64,000 nt of DNA from Rhipicephalus microplus (Eukaryota; Arthropoda; Arachnida; Ixodida; Ixodidae), in NCBI RefSeq assembly GCF_043290135.1, contig NW_027464589.1, forward strand, positions 7,321,001 through 7,385,000, given 5' to 3'. Both the position numbers and the translations under genes were made by a program. Positions 1 to 11,109 of the stretch are shown here, in pieces. Within the stretch, counting starts at the first letter, position 1; every line of letters begins with the position of its first letter. The notes beneath the pieces were generated by a model that did no database searches, was not told the origin of the DNA, and saw nothing but the letters and a program-made list of their open reading frames with translations.

Positions 1-439
1 ATTCTCTGTAGAAAACGAAACCTAAGATTCTTGCAAGTCGATGACTGCATTGCTTGTTTACAAAAAGTCCATGCTATAATCAGTTCACGGGAGCATTCAG
101 GAAGCAGAATGAAGCTTCTGACATACATGAATCTTCTTATTCCTATCGTTGCGGTGCATGATCTTACGGGGCTAAGTGCCCTCCAGCGGTACGTATCTGA
201 GGTCTGGTTCATTCATTCATTCATCACCTTTTTTCACCTTCTTTGCGAGAGCACTAATGACAACAGAACAGTGTGCCCGAGTGTCTATTTGCGCAATGGC
301 TTCGACGTCGTCGATCGTGACTAACAGTTCGGAGATGACGTCACTACTACTGCACTTGTCCGACATTGCATAACTGCTGCTGTCCTGTCGGGCTAACAAT
401 GGAGGGTTTTTAGTTGTCAGTATATCAGTGGCCTCACCT
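1..439. other. No recognised gene
   Basis: Short overlapping frames only, none with a recognisable domain. It adjoins the 3' side of the Gypsy gag remnant, so it may contain unrecognised element sequence or the host flank. Confidence 0.4.
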
Positions 440-1864
440 TCAAAGGTCGTTGGCCGTAGTTTTCCCGCCGCGGGCTAGGTGCGCGTGGTCTTCGGTTCGG
501 AGATTCGATGACGGACGAGGACTCAGCCACCAATAGCGCATCGATGCTGTCAAACGTGACTCCCATTGTTGCGTGTCTTGAGGTGAATTGCGTGAAGACA
601 AATACTTTTCGATTTCGTAGGGTCGGTCACCGCACCGCGGGCACGGTGCATTGACTGGAAAACCACGCAGTCCTGCTCGACAATACTGGCACGCCGGGTA
701 AAGGTGACCTGCTTCTCCGCAGTAGTAGCAGAGGGGCCCCGGTCTACACTGCACCATACATCACTCCTACGTGGTCTTGCTTCTGGCATGGGTAGCGGCG
801 TACTCGGAGAAAACGTCGGAGGCATCACAGCAGTCGTAGCCGTCCGGTTCATGCGTCCGAGGTCCTGTTGTAAAACTTGCGCGTACGACAACTGAGGCGG
901 AGGCTCCGGTTGTGCGCGCTGTAGTACCTCAGGTTGTAGTTAAAGAACCGCTTGCCGCACTTCTTCGCGCACAACGTCGACAAGCGAGGACATCACTGGA
1001 TGACCTTGAGTCATTTGCATTTTCTGAAGCTCTTCCCTTACCACAACCCTCACTATTTCATGCAAGAGGTCAATGTTGCTTGTGGGGGTTGTCGGCACCG
1101 GGCAACAGATGAGACGCTTACTTCCCTGTTGTATTGCCGCACGCCCTGCTGCAGTCTTTTCTATCATTGTCAACTCTGTTCTGAACTCGGCAATGGAGTG
1201 GGGTGAATTACGCACCAGGCCTGCAAAAAGCTCCTCCTTCACTTCAGGCATCAGGTACCGCAACTTCTTTTCCTCAGTCATGTTCAGGTCGGCCCGGCGA
1301 AACAGTCGGGACATGTCTTCAATGTACATGGCAACCCTCTCGTTGTTTCGTTTGCTTCGCGTCTGAAGAGCGGCATCTGCTTTTTCTTTGCGGTCCGTGT
1401 TTGAGTACGTAGTAAGGAACCTTTTTTGAAAGTCGTTCCACAACAACAAGGACGCTTCATGGTTCTTGAACCATGTACGCGCAGAATCTTGCAGTGCGAC
1501 GTAGACGTAACACAGTTTCGTGCCTTCGTTCCAACCGTTCAGTTTGGCGACGCGTTCGAAACCGTCGAGCCAGTCCTTGGAATCCTCGAAAATATCACAG
1601 TGGAAGACCTCTCGTATTCGGGGTGAATCCATGACGATATGAGATGGAAATGAAGTCGCTTGGGTGGCCATTGCAGAGTCTCCGGAACTTAGTCTCCACT
1701 GGTCTCAAAGAATCGAAGACGGCACCAAACTCGAGCTGCTCGCCTCGCAGGTGGTGACTCGTGCGTTGGTGTACAGGAGTCAACTGCGCCGACTCCAACC
1801 TTCGAGGTTCTGGGCTATGTTCCCTAACCTGAGATGGGCTTGGAATCATACCCAGCACCTCCAC
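440..1864 (-). pseudogene. Ty3/Gypsy gag remnant with CCHC zinc knuckle
   Basis: Gag is the structural nucleocapsid protein of an LTR retrotransposon. The best frame (940-1671) encodes a 243-residue capsid-like segment with an acidic, tryptophan-bearing core (for example RTWFKNHEASLLLWNDFQKRF) that matches in layout the gag at 54429-55178 of this window. Downstream, in a shifted frame (440-757), is a zinc knuckle of the CX2CX4HX4C type, CYYCGEAGHLYPAC, nearly the same as the CYYCGEAGHTYHRC knuckle of the second element. The linker between them (550-891) lies in another frame, so at least one frameshift separates capsid and nucleocapsid. No protease or polymerase follows, so the element is truncated. 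Seen: motifs and frame breaks. Known: arrangement of Gypsy gag. Inferred: same lineage as the 49-55 kb element. Confidence 0.85.
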
Positions 1865-1866
1865 CA
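1853..1866 (-). promoter_or_regulatory. Candidate tRNA primer-binding site
   Basis: The plus strand reads CAGCACCTCCACCA three bases before the presumed LTR. It ends in CCA as the 3' end of a tRNA would, so the minus-strand element carries its complement. The same 14-mer with one change stands two bases from the LTR of the 49-55 kb Gypsy element, which supports a shared primer tRNA. The tRNA species was not identified. Confidence 0.5.
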
Positions 1867-1869
1867 GTT

Positions 1870-2294
1870 TGTAACGAACAAATACAACGCTGGAAGCTAA
1901 AACAACTATTTATTTGGGGCAAACTAGTGCCCGTCAACCGAATACACAGAGGAGGTCCTGATCTCAATAGTGAAAACCTCGTCAACTTCTTCTTTCTGTG
2001 TCTCGCCGCGTGCCGCTCCTTCGAAAAGCCACCAGCCTTCTTTTTCCAGCCCGTGGTGTGGTGACACGTGCAGTCAGCGTTGCATGGCGCGTTTGGCTTG
2101 TCAGTTGGTGTGGCGGAATTTATAAGAGCAGGAAGCGGCGCAAGACTTCGGCTGGTGTCTAACAACATACGGCAATATTGGAGTGTGCCAGGATTATTTA
2201 TCTTTCCAACTGGTCTTTCACGACCCAGGATCATCGATTACGAAAAATTGTTGGGAATCGTGACTGCACTGAGACTCAGTTGAGAGAAGTCACA
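1870..2294 (-). mobile_element. Probable Gypsy LTR (5' LTR of the gag remnant)
   Basis: Starts with TGTAACG just beyond the primer-binding site and contains the stretch ACTATTTATTTGGGGCAAAC followed by CTAGTGCCCGTCAACCG, which resembles the TGTTTATTTGGGCGAACCTGTGCCCGGTAAACGG region of the 407-bp LTRs at 49105 and 55173. The outer end near 2294 (ending GTCACA) is a guess from the TG/CA rule, because no partner LTR exists in this window. Confidence 0.5.
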
Positions 2295-2721
2295 TTGTTC
2301 GAGAGCACAGAAAAGGAAGTTCGCGAGGCACATGAAGCCGAGAAGAAGATACTCATCTTAAAGTCTCCCTTAGCTGGAACATCTTACGCAAGAGACGATG
2401 ACACTAGACCATCTGCTTCTGTCAAGTGGGAGCTTTCTATAGCATCTGTCCGCGGACGCTAGTGGCTCCATTCAATGACAAAAGAGATGATATAGATGTA
2501 CACCATTTTTAAAGAATGGCAATGGGTAAAAAATGGCACAGAATCGAGTTGGCAGCAGCACCGAGTGTGTTTGGAAGAATGCCGACATCCATGTCATAGC
2601 TTTTGTTGCCTACACTTCATGTAATATAGTATTTCTGTAGTCGTGCATTTATCACTTTTCAATGTATGTGTATCTTTTGTGTATTTTGGTTGCCCTCTTG
2701 CGATAGACCGGCAGTATGTAA
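2295..2721. other. No recognised gene
   Basis: Contains the end of an open frame (2178-2462) rich in charged residues that starts inside the presumed LTR. I do not recognise it and see no domain. Confidence 0.35.
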
Positions 2722-2812
2722 TTGAGCTAACCAGGAAGCTAGCAACAGACTGAGTTGTTTATGAATTCGTCCTTGCGCTGTTATTTGCTAGCTTCCTGGC
2801 TAGCTCAATTGG
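2722..2812. repeat. Short inverted repeat at SINE 5' end
   Basis: GAGCTAACCAGGAAGCTAGC at the left is the near-exact reverse complement of GCTAGCTTCCTGGCTAGCTC at the right. The right arm is the head of the SINE that follows, so the left arm looks like an inverted copy of the SINE head. Confidence 0.6.
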
Positions 2813-3005
2813 TAGAGAGACCACCTCGAAGAGGCATAGGTCCCAGTTTTGAACCCCAGACCACGACGAATATTTTGGCAACTAAGAGGTTTTTTTACGG
2901 AGAAATTTACTGATTTCCTTGTGGCTTCGTGCTACAAATGGGAGATCGTCTTCTTTCCCTTTACTAACCCTTCCACCACCTTGCAGGTTTCCGCTGAACT
3001 CAACT
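2787..3005 (+). mobile_element. tRNA-derived SINE
   Basis: The head is tRNA-like. A box A (GGCTAGCTCAATTGGTAGAG) is followed about 35 bases later by a degenerate box B (GTTTTGAACCCC), the internal RNA polymerase III promoter. The unrelated body runs to about GCAGGTTTCCGCTGAACTC. The anticodon arm is not a sensible tRNA and box B has lost consensus bases, so this is a SINE copy rather than a tRNA gene. It resembles tick SINEs I remember; a repeat-library search would settle the name. Confidence 0.75.
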
Positions 3006-3199
3006 GTAAGAGATAGTTTGATAAGAACGTAAGTCAATCTTACTGACTATCATCGTCAATCAAGCCTCAGAATCTCTACGAGCGAGTGAAAGGGCCCTCA
3101 AACTTTCTTTTCAACGTCGCGCAATGGATAAAACCTGGGCGACAGATGCCACCGATAGTGACCATAGGTAGGCAAAACAAATGGAGCTCACCCAGACTC

Positions 3200-3660
3200 T
3201 CTCAGTAAATTAATTTTTTGCTCAAGACGCACTCGGACTAAGACTTGCGAAATTTATCTCTAATGAAACTCAGTCCGACCCCGATTCAACAATTTTTTTG
3301 TCATTTCGACTCACTAAACATTTTCTGAAGCATACTCACTCGGATTCAGACTCCGGAATATTTTCGTACACCTAACTGACTCGAACTCAGACTCGCCTAA
3401 ATTTTCCTCAGGTGGACTCACTCAGATTCAAACTCACTAAATTATAAGTTAGCCCGACTCACTTGGACTCAGACTCTCGAAAATATTGCTTCCCGAGGCT
3501 CACATAACCTCAGAGTTGCAAAAATATAATGAAAATATAACTCAGCCATACTCACACTCAACAAAATATTTGTCAATCGGACTCACTCAGACTCCGGCTC
3601 ACCAAAATTTTCCTGACACGAACTCACTCGGACTTGCAGACTGACCAAACCTTTCCTCAA
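3200..3660. repeat. Degenerate minisatellite, ACTCGGACTCA-type
   Basis: Imperfect units of roughly 55-65 bases, each with a core like CTCACTCGGACTCAGACTC followed by an A/T-rich half (for example CCAAAATTTTCCT). At least seven units are recognisable despite heavy divergence. The same unit recurs at 60200-60830. Confidence 0.75.
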
Positions 3661-4158
3661 CCAGCCATGCACGAATTAAATCTTAGCAATATTTGATTCG
3701 GCTTGGCTCATACAATGCATGTCGAAGGAGCGGGATGAAAATCATGTGTAGAATAACACATCTAGAGTGTATAAAGTGCCAGGCAACCTTGAAAAGTATA
3801 TACATCTATCAACATACAAAAATAACAATGTATATAGTTAACAGAAACATCATTAAACATAATTTCCACAATACTGAGATTGTTTTTTTATTTCTTTTAA
3901 GATAAGATTAGGTTCAAGGACTTCAAGGGAAATCAGGTTTTTAATTTGTGTTACCCTTGGCCTGCGCTATGGCACATGCACCATTTGCTTTCAGCGGGTG
4001 AGGACGTGCATGTGCTTTTGGAATAACTAATTCCATGAAGTCCTTTTTTTCTACTCTTTGCTGTTCGAAGGCTTTATCACGGTACTTCTCATACAAAGAT
4101 AACCTAACATGTGAACTTACGGAAGCCTTCCATATAAATAGTTGTACAAACAAATGTA
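3661..4158. other. No recognised gene
   Basis: A/T-rich sequence with short frames only. It ends at the target duplication of the TIR element. Confidence 0.4.
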
Positions 4159-5105
4159 TTAGTCAACGGCAATTGGGGCAAGGTTCCTTTTGGCGTTGCA
4201 TAAGTTTGTTGCCAGACTTTGGGGTGGTTGTTGCCAGACTGCCGCTAAATTTGGCTGAAAATTTTTCTCCTGTAGTTGTGGCTTCTCCGTAAGAGTTTGG
4301 TGCTATCCGCGGTGCATTTCGCGAGTCCAGGCGTACATAGCTGTAGCATATCCGACATACCCTAATTAACCAGCCTTGGAACGCTTATTCATCACATGTA
4401 TATACGAGTCCGAACGATATGTCTTGTGCTGACACAGCTAGGCGAAGCGTAGCGTCCCCCGTCGTAGCGCGCGGTCGACGCGACACGATCAGCTGAGAGG
4501 AAAAAAAAGAAAAGTAAGGGGGAGGGGGGCAGCGCATCACCTCCTGCGACTCTATTCAGTTTTCCCCGTCATCCCTAATACGGAGACGCGATATCTTAAT
4601 CGCACATCTGCGCACACAGCAAGAGAACGCGCCTCGGCCTCTGTAATGGACGGTTCAATCCGTTGATTAAAACGGCCTCTAAATTGCGCAGCAGCGCCGC
4701 GCTCGACTTCTGCTAGGCGCGGTTCATTCCTTTAATTAAAACGGCCTCTTAATTGCGCAGCAGCGCCGCGCTCGACTTCTGCTAGGCGCGGTTCATTCCG
4801 TAAATAAAACGAATTCTCTAATGCATGGTTCATTCCATTAATTAAAACGGAATTAAAACGGCCTCTTAATTACATGGCAGCGCCGCGCTCGACTTCTGCT
4901 AGGCTCGGTCCATTCCGTTAATTAAAAGGGCCAGCGTCGCTCATGCACTCGCAAAATGCACTGTGGATAGCACCAAACTCTTACGGAGAAGCCACAATTA
5001 AAGAAGAAAAAATGTTAGCCAAATTTAGCGGCAGTCTGGCAACAACCACCCTTCCAGTCTGGCAACCACTTATGCAACGCCAAAAGGAACCTTGCCTTAG
5101 TCAAC
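4159..5105. mobile_element. Non-autonomous TIR transposon with 9-bp target duplication
   Basis: TTAGTCAAC occurs at 4159-4167 and again at 5097-5105. Between them the ends are inverted copies of about 140 bases: GGCAAGGTTCCTTTTGGCG from 4176 mirrors CGCCAAAAGGAACCTTGCC ending at 5096. The inverted segments run inward to GAGTTTGGTGCTATCC at left and GGATAGCACCAAACTC at right. The left end carries nine extra bases. No transposase is encoded. The 9-bp duplication is the size expected of Mutator-like elements; assignment to that superfamily is an inference. Confidence 0.8.
4640..4932. repeat. Internal tandem repeats of the TIR element
   Basis: About four units built from GGTTCATTCCGTTAATTAAA, ACGGCCTCTTAATTGCGCAG and CAGCGCCGCGCTCGACTTCT. 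The full unit is about 73 bases, and one unit is internally shortened. Confidence 0.8.
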
Positions 5106-5924
5106 CTTTGGTGGCTCTAACAGATAGGAAGTACAGTTTTTTAAACTCTGTTTAGACATATCTTTTCATGTTTACCAGTCACATGACTTACACATGCGCT
5201 GTGCTGGTACCCAGGTACTATGTTTTTGTTCCTTTCAAAAATAAATTAGCCGAGAGTTAGTGCTCGTCTGTCTCTTCCTTGTGCTGTTTTTTGTGTGCGC
5301 CAGAAAAGTTATAATAGGGAGTCAAACTCTTGACCTCTCAGTCAGCAAGAACAGGTGCCGGGCATGCTATCCAATGCACGATACATTGGACGTTTCAGCA
5401 ACGAGTCTCTTATATACCACACTTTGCTCTCACATGGATCTTGATCAGCATGGTGCTGTCGGCATCTTGGAGACGTGAAGTAATGCATCATAACACTAAC
5501 TTCTGTGATTAGCTCCTGCAATGTATCATTGCTACACATCCATCCTATTCAGCGCTCTTCCAAAAGGAAATGTGCAATTTGTCAATACCTTAAACGAAAA
5601 TTATGATGATTTATGGCGTAGTAGATACAATGCATGTGTACTGTTGCTAGTCTCCCTAAGAGTTCTTAAAGGCCACCGTTGCAGTTCTCACTGTAACTGT
5701 GCTGCACTAGGCGTGCAGGCCTGGCGGTTTTCGTTGCATTAATTATGTAATACAGCTCATTGGTAATATTGTGCTTCATTGTCATAAGTTTTAACATTCC
5801 ATTTCATTCCATTCTCATAAGTACTAAACGCCCAAAAACCTTTGGGTGCTCGTTCACAAGTGTTTTAACTGCGCACCGAAACAATGGGAGTTTCTGAATG
5901 AGTAGAAAAAGGAGGGCTTGGCAG
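5106..5924. other. No recognised gene
   Basis: Short frames only and no domain recognised. 5230-5300 looks repeat-like but I cannot name it. Confidence 0.35.
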
Positions 5925-6262
5925 TTACATGGGCTGTCAAGCTGTTTGACAAGTATGTCAGGGGCTTACTTTTCACCACAAAAACCAATCACTTACTGCT
6001 GACGTCCTTGCTTGATTCCATGGACGTCAATGCTTTACCACCAAGGATCCAAAGGCTTTGACCGAAATTCACGAGGTACCAGTACGACGTATTGTTCCTT
6101 CTGGGAAAGCTGCTGCCAACAGTTGATACTCTCTCGAGAGACCCCGTCGCATCAGCGTCCCCAGCAGAAGAAAACCAAGTGGAGTTGCACGACAACGAGG
6201 TCGTCAGCAACATTAAGGCATGCACCCCAGTTAGCCCTAAAGCGTCTGTCAGCACCATTTGA
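5925..6262 (+). pseudogene. Decayed Gypsy pol remnant (RNase H to linker)
   Basis: A conceptual translation interrupted by stops keeps the order of landmarks at the end of Gypsy reverse transcriptase/RNase H: a strand resembling FTTKTNHLLLTSLL, then a segment like ALPPRIQRL, then a segment resembling the LPTVDTLSRDPVAS that closes RNase H in many Ty3/Gypsy polyproteins (canonical core ADTLSR). This part of pol makes and trims cDNA. No flanking LTR or integrase is recognisable, so it is an isolated old fragment. Confidence 0.6.
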
Positions 6263-7484
6263 AGAATGGTGAGTGCATTGCTCTCGTGAAGTGCTGCCGG
6301 CATGGTTGGCCTCAAAAAAACAATGTTCCATGGACTGCTTCTTAAAGGGCCCCTCACCAGGCCGCATAACAAATTTTTGTTAGACGGTGGCAGATGTGTG
6401 CCCAGGGTGTCTACCAATTTGCTTTTTCAATATTCCCTGACATTTGAAAATTGCTTTTCGACATTTCGAAACAGACCTACGAGTGATAAAAAAATCAGGC
6501 AATCCTTTAGAGTAAGTGAATAAATGTAATGCACGTGCTCAGAATGTTCCGAGCGCCTGCGGTAAATATGAAAGAATATGTAAGTATGGCCAAAATGATA
6601 CGTCCGAGCCAGAGAGTCAGTAAGATGGCTGTTTGGGAGAGTGCAAACATATGAGCTAAGGTTAACTTCAGCTGAGAGTTTGAAGAATACCACGATGGTC
6701 CTAAAACGCTGCCAAAACTGCTAAGAAATGAAGAAGTGGCACCATCTCGTGGCATCTGTGTAAAAGGAGGATGCCTGAGCCCGGCCGGTTCTGCCACTGG
6801 AGTATATTCTAGTTCACTATAATGGTTAGAACCCAGGCTACTTAGGATATGGATTGGATCAACCTGTATTTACCAACTTTACTATTTAGGATGTGGATTG
6901 GATTGGATCTGATTAACTTAGATTGCTGTATTTACTATTGATTTGCCTTCCCTTCTAAATTGTACACCTCAAAAATATACTTTTCAGTAAAATAATAATA
7001 ATAACTATATACTACTTGTGTATTCTGTGCACTTTGCATTGACAATGTCTAACAACATCGCAAGAACAGAGCCGCACTGCATATCATTCTTTTTTCTTTT
7101 TCTACGATGAGCACATGCATGTTGATGTTTTATTTCTCTGGGCTCTGACGCTTAGAGTTCGAAAAAGTCCTCAGATGCCTGCAATGAAAGCGAGGGGTAG
7201 GGTTTAAAGCAATAACGTTCAAATGTGTGCTGCCAAGAAGGAATCTGTCTGGTCACAACAGCTCCCTCGACTCCACAGATTCATCACACATGCGGGTAGG
7301 TTACCTTCATTTGTATACTCTTCTATGGACATAATGCTAAAAATTAGTCACAAATTTATTAATGCCATCTCAAGAACTCAAAAGAGAAATTTAGATGAAG
7401 TCACCCAACTCTACCCTTGAAATGCGAGCTACCAGCAATAAGTGCATAGCTGAGGACATTTGATGTTGAATCACAATAAAAATA
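6263..7484. other. No recognised gene
   Basis: A GGGCCCCTCACCAGG stretch (6346-6362) and a CAGGGTGTCTACCAA stretch (6401-6418) look like pieces of dispersed repeats. Nothing coding is recognisable. Confidence 0.35.
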
Positions 7485-7722
7485 ATGATAGCAGATATGT
7501 GGGGTTTAACGTCCCAAAACCACTATATGATTATGAGAGACGCCGTAGTGGAGGGCTCCGGAAATTTTGACCACCTGGAGTTCTTTAACGTACGCCCAAA
7601 TCTGAGCACATGGACCTACAGCATTTCCACCTCCATCAAAAATGCAACCACAGCAGCCAGGATTCGATCCCGCTACCTGAGGTCAGCAGCCTTAGCCACT
7701 AGACCACCGCGGCGGTACAAGA
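7485..7722 (-). mobile_element. tRNA-derived SINE (second family)
   Basis: On the minus strand the 5' head reads CCGCGGTGGTCTAGTGGCTA (box A) and then GGGATCGAATCCTGG (box B). The body ends in AACCCCACATATCTGC next to a short A/T tail. Box spacing fits a polymerase III promoter. The open frame over this segment on the plus strand has no meaning. A fragment of the same family is at 56201-56290. Confidence 0.8.
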
Positions 7723-7727
7723 ATAAT

Positions 7728-7729
7728 GA

Positions 7730-7763
<34 letters not shown>

Positions 7764-7764
7764 T

Positions 7765-7850
<86 letters not shown>
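7728..7850. repeat. (AGT)n-(AAT)n microsatellite
   Basis: About 30 AGT units with a few interruptions pass into about 13 AAT units. Poly-Ser/Asn, poly-Thr and poly-Val frames here are artefacts. Confidence 0.97.
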
Positions 7851-7854
<4 letters not shown>

Positions 7855-7861
7855 GGCATCA

Positions 7862-8622
7862 CATATCCCAGTAAGCCTCTGCTAATGATAGTTCTATCCA
7901 AACTAGAAGGCCTTCAAACTGAGCCAAAAGAATGGTCAAGACAAACATGCACAAATTTAGCAACGTGTGTAATGATGTTGGTTGGAAAGTCAGATATGCT
8001 GTGCGATATGTTGTAAAAGACTATGTCTACTTAGGGCAGGTGATAACAGTGGAGCCGAACCACGAGATTGAAGTAACTAGAAGAATAGGAATGGGGTGGA
8101 GCACATTTGACAAGCACTCTCAAATTATGACAGGTAGATTGCCACTATCCCTCAAGAGGAAGGTATATAACAGCTGTATCTTGCCAGTACTTAGCTACGG
8201 AGCAGAAACCTGGAGACTTACAAAGAGGGTTCAGCTTAAATTGAGGACGACGCAGCGAGCGATGGAAATAAAAATGGTAGGTGTAACCTTAAGAGACAAG
8301 AAGAGAGCAGAGTGGATTAGGGGACAAACGGGGGTTAAGGATATCATAGTTGAAATAAAGAAGAGAAAATGGACATGGGCCGGGCATGTAGCGCGTAGAC
8401 AGGATAACCGCTGGTCATTAAGGGTCAACTAACTGGATTCCCAGACAAGACAAGCGGGTTAGGAGGAGACAGAAGGTTAGGCGGGCAGATGATATTAAGA
8501 AGTTTGCGGGTATAAATTGGCAGCAGCAAGCACAAAACCGAGTTAACTGGCGAAACATGGGAGAGGCCTTTGTCCTGCTGTGGACGTAGTCAGGATGATG
8601 CTGATGATGTTAAAGCAACACA
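7862..8622 (+). pseudogene. RTE-type LINE, 3' end
   Basis: The frame 7932-8432 encodes the region after the reverse transcriptase of RTE-clade non-LTR retrotransposons. It has a YLGQVI strand, a segment ending CILPVLSYGAETWRLTK, then QRAMEIKMVGVTLRDKKR, WIRGQTGVKDI and KWTWAGHVARRQDNRW, all in family order. A stop at 8430 interrupts the tail, which continues to GGCCTTTGTCCTGCTGTGG. The element ends in a (GATGAT)-like tail (8595-8610), as RTE elements do. It is 5' truncated and non-functional. Confidence 0.9.
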
Positions 8623-9412
8623 CATCAAAATAGTGAATGCACCTACATGGAAGCTAAGGAACGTTTTAGACAATGTGAAGGACAAGTTGCCGAGCAAAAA
8701 TTTCCGCGTTTTTTTTTTTTTTTTTTTTTTGCTTTAGGCTGCTAAAATTGTGACAACCAGTACATCAATGAGACCACTGATTTCAAGAAAAAAAGTTAAA
8801 CAACACGAATATGACATCAGGAAACAATGCGTGGCCTCATATACCTCCGCTGAACACGTGGAATCTACAGGCCACCAAAACTGACTGGTCAAGCGCGTGC
8901 ATTCTGGCCAAAGAAAAGCTTGCATCTGCCTGCACCTAGAATACCAGCACATACACACAACTGCACAGGAGTGATGGGACACTTATAAAAATATAGTCCT
9001 GGTGCTGAAGTCACGTACTTAGGCGTACTTAAATACCCTGTGCCTTTCTTATGGCTATTATTGATAACAAGGCTCCCATAGCGGGTGTCGAAACATCAGT
9101 AAACTTGGTATTTTTTTGGTAGGCGTATCCTTTCTAGTCCACACTAAGAAGCAACAGTTACACACTGCTTTTTTTATTTTTTCACGCGTCTTCTTGCTTT
9201 TCACTGTAGTTGTAGCCAAAGGAGTGGCTTTTTAGGCTTTGGTCAATGGTGATGTTTATTTTTGTGTCGATCCCACAGACTGCCATATAGTTTCCATGAC
9301 AAGGCCAGATTTTCCAGAAATTCCCGAACTTTTCAGGAAGGGTACGAATTCTCCGACTTTTTCAGGTTTTCCAGATTGGTAGACACCCTTATTTCCGATG
9401 AAGTGCATTATA
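8623..9412. other. No recognised gene
   Basis: Holds a 22-base T run (8709-8730) and a degenerate hammerhead-like motif (separate entry). 9290-9390 has repeated CAGAAATTCCCGAAC-like words typical of decayed repeats. Confidence 0.35.
9061..9097 (+). ncRNA. Degenerate hammerhead-ribozyme-like motif
   Basis: TTGATAA stands where the ribozyme core CTGATGA would be, then a CCC/GGG-capable stem II, then CGAAACATC where GAAACGTC is expected. Two core bases and the palindromic stem III differ, so it should be inactive. It is probably a relic of a Penelope-like element terminus. The call depends on comparison with the intact copy at 36129. Confidence 0.3.
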
Positions 9413-9814
9413 CCACAAGAATTTTTTTGATCAGTTCATTACAAGCTGAGAAAACCATCATTTTGAAGCGACACGAAAGCACAATGTGAGAAGGCGAGCT
9501 CAAATTGATAGCCACACAGCCCACATAGTCTTAGCAAGCGATATATCTTTCTGGAATCCGAGCGAAAGGGACACATGATGGGCAGCACGTCAGGGCACGT
9601 GTGCATTACGGGCCCACAAGAATTTTTTTGATCAGTTCATTAGAAGCTGAGAAAACCATCATTCTGAAGCGACACGAAAGCACAATGTGAGAAGGCGAGC
9701 TCAAATTGATAGCCACACAGCCCACATAGTCTTAGCAAGCGATATCTCTTTCTGGAATCCGAGCGAAAGGGACACGTAATGGGCAGCACGTCAGGGCACG
9801 TGTGCATTACGAGC
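9413..9814. repeat. 201-bp tandem duplication
   Basis: Two head-to-tail copies beginning CCACAAGAATTTTTTTGATC at 9413 and 9614, differing at a handful of bases. The unit contains no recognised feature. Confidence 0.9.
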
Positions 9815-11105
9815 CCAAGCAAACACAGCTCCATAACACGCGTGCGGTCATGTTTTGCTGACCAGCGTTATTTTGTGTTATACTGCCTCGCCCATCATCC
9901 GGCTTGCTACCTAATACCGTGATGACAACTATACATTTCATTGGCACAAGAGAAGCGGTATGGTGAGCCAGTACCACATTAACGTTTACTTAGATGCAAA
10001 AGAATAAATAGGCATAATGATTGCTGAAATGCGCAAGAAGATTACTTTTGTTTCCAGGACTGGCGTCTGCTCGATGCATTACCCGTGGAGAAACAAACAC
10101 ATGTAAAACAGAAGCACACAAGCCCCGCATATCGATGCAATTCACTGGAACAAAATGAAAGAGACGCACACATTCTCTTTGTGTCTCATTGATCTATTCA
10201 AGCAACTAATTGCACACGCTACACATGACGTGTCAAATAATTTTCACCACGTCACAGGCTACTGTTGGCAACATCAAAGCACATTCTACGTAGGGCAATT
10301 CCATACCTACGTCCTCCCCTCAATCTTTAGGCACGAGCACATGAGAAGGGCAAGGGGCATTCAATTTGAAATTAGACTCATTTCTGCGACGCTTGGCATC
10401 GCGAATTTTGGCAGATGTGATCGTGAACGCCCAGTGTATGCATTACGCTGGTCAGCTCCAAATTGTCAATCCTGGTGAAGGGCCTTTAAAAGAGGGCATG
10501 TGACGATTACAGAGGCTCTGCAGAGAGACATTGGATTCACTTTACACGAGGGTCATCAGGATGTGAACTGATGCAAAGCACGTAAGTGTGATGCTGTTTG
10601 GTGGCCTCATATAGGCAAACATATCGTGCCTATGGTGAAATCATGTGAACAATAAGTAACTACCAAGGCCAAGCCTCTGCTGCCAACACCTTCAATGGAT
10701 ACCCATGGCAACAAGTTTCAGATTTGTTCCACATGGAGGGACCAAACTTTCTGCTGCCAGAACTTATCAAACTATGCAACACTTTCAGCTATGCGGGGAT
10801 ATCAGCTATCGAAAGTGTCATGGTTTGCTTGATTATGGTAGTGGCACTGGCAGACGAAGAAAGTGCTTAACAGCTCAAACGACAGGAGGCGATAGAAGAG
10901 ACGAGAACAGAGCGCTGAGCAGAAGACTGTAGGAAGTCTTCTCCTGTCATTTCCCCTGTTAAGCACTTTCTTCGTCTACCATGCAGCACCCACCAGCCCA
11001 ATCAAGCACCTTGTTGTAGTGGCACTATTGTAGTGACATTATTGTCGGCCGACCGACAAGTACGCAGCAGCCGCTAGCCGAACAGGAACTCCATTTTTAT
11101 GTACA
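9815..11105. other. No recognised gene
   Basis: Frames up to 107 codons have no recognisable domain. It contains the inverted repeat listed next. Confidence 0.35.
10848..10980. repeat. Inverted repeat, 23-bp arms
   Basis: AGACGAAGAAAGTGCTTAAC near 10852 is the reverse complement of GTTAAGCACTTTCTTCGTCT ending near 10978, with about 85 bases between. It may be the foldback end of a dispersed repeat. Confidence 0.7.
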
Positions 11106-11109
11106 CAAG

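Noticed and set aside
2800..2875. tRNA gene
   Set aside because: Boxes A and B are recognisable, but the anticodon arm and acceptor stem do not fold and a SINE body follows; it is a SINE.
7485..8016. Open frames with Ser, Asn, Thr and Val runs
   Set aside because: Produced by the AGT/AAT microsatellite joined to a SINE.
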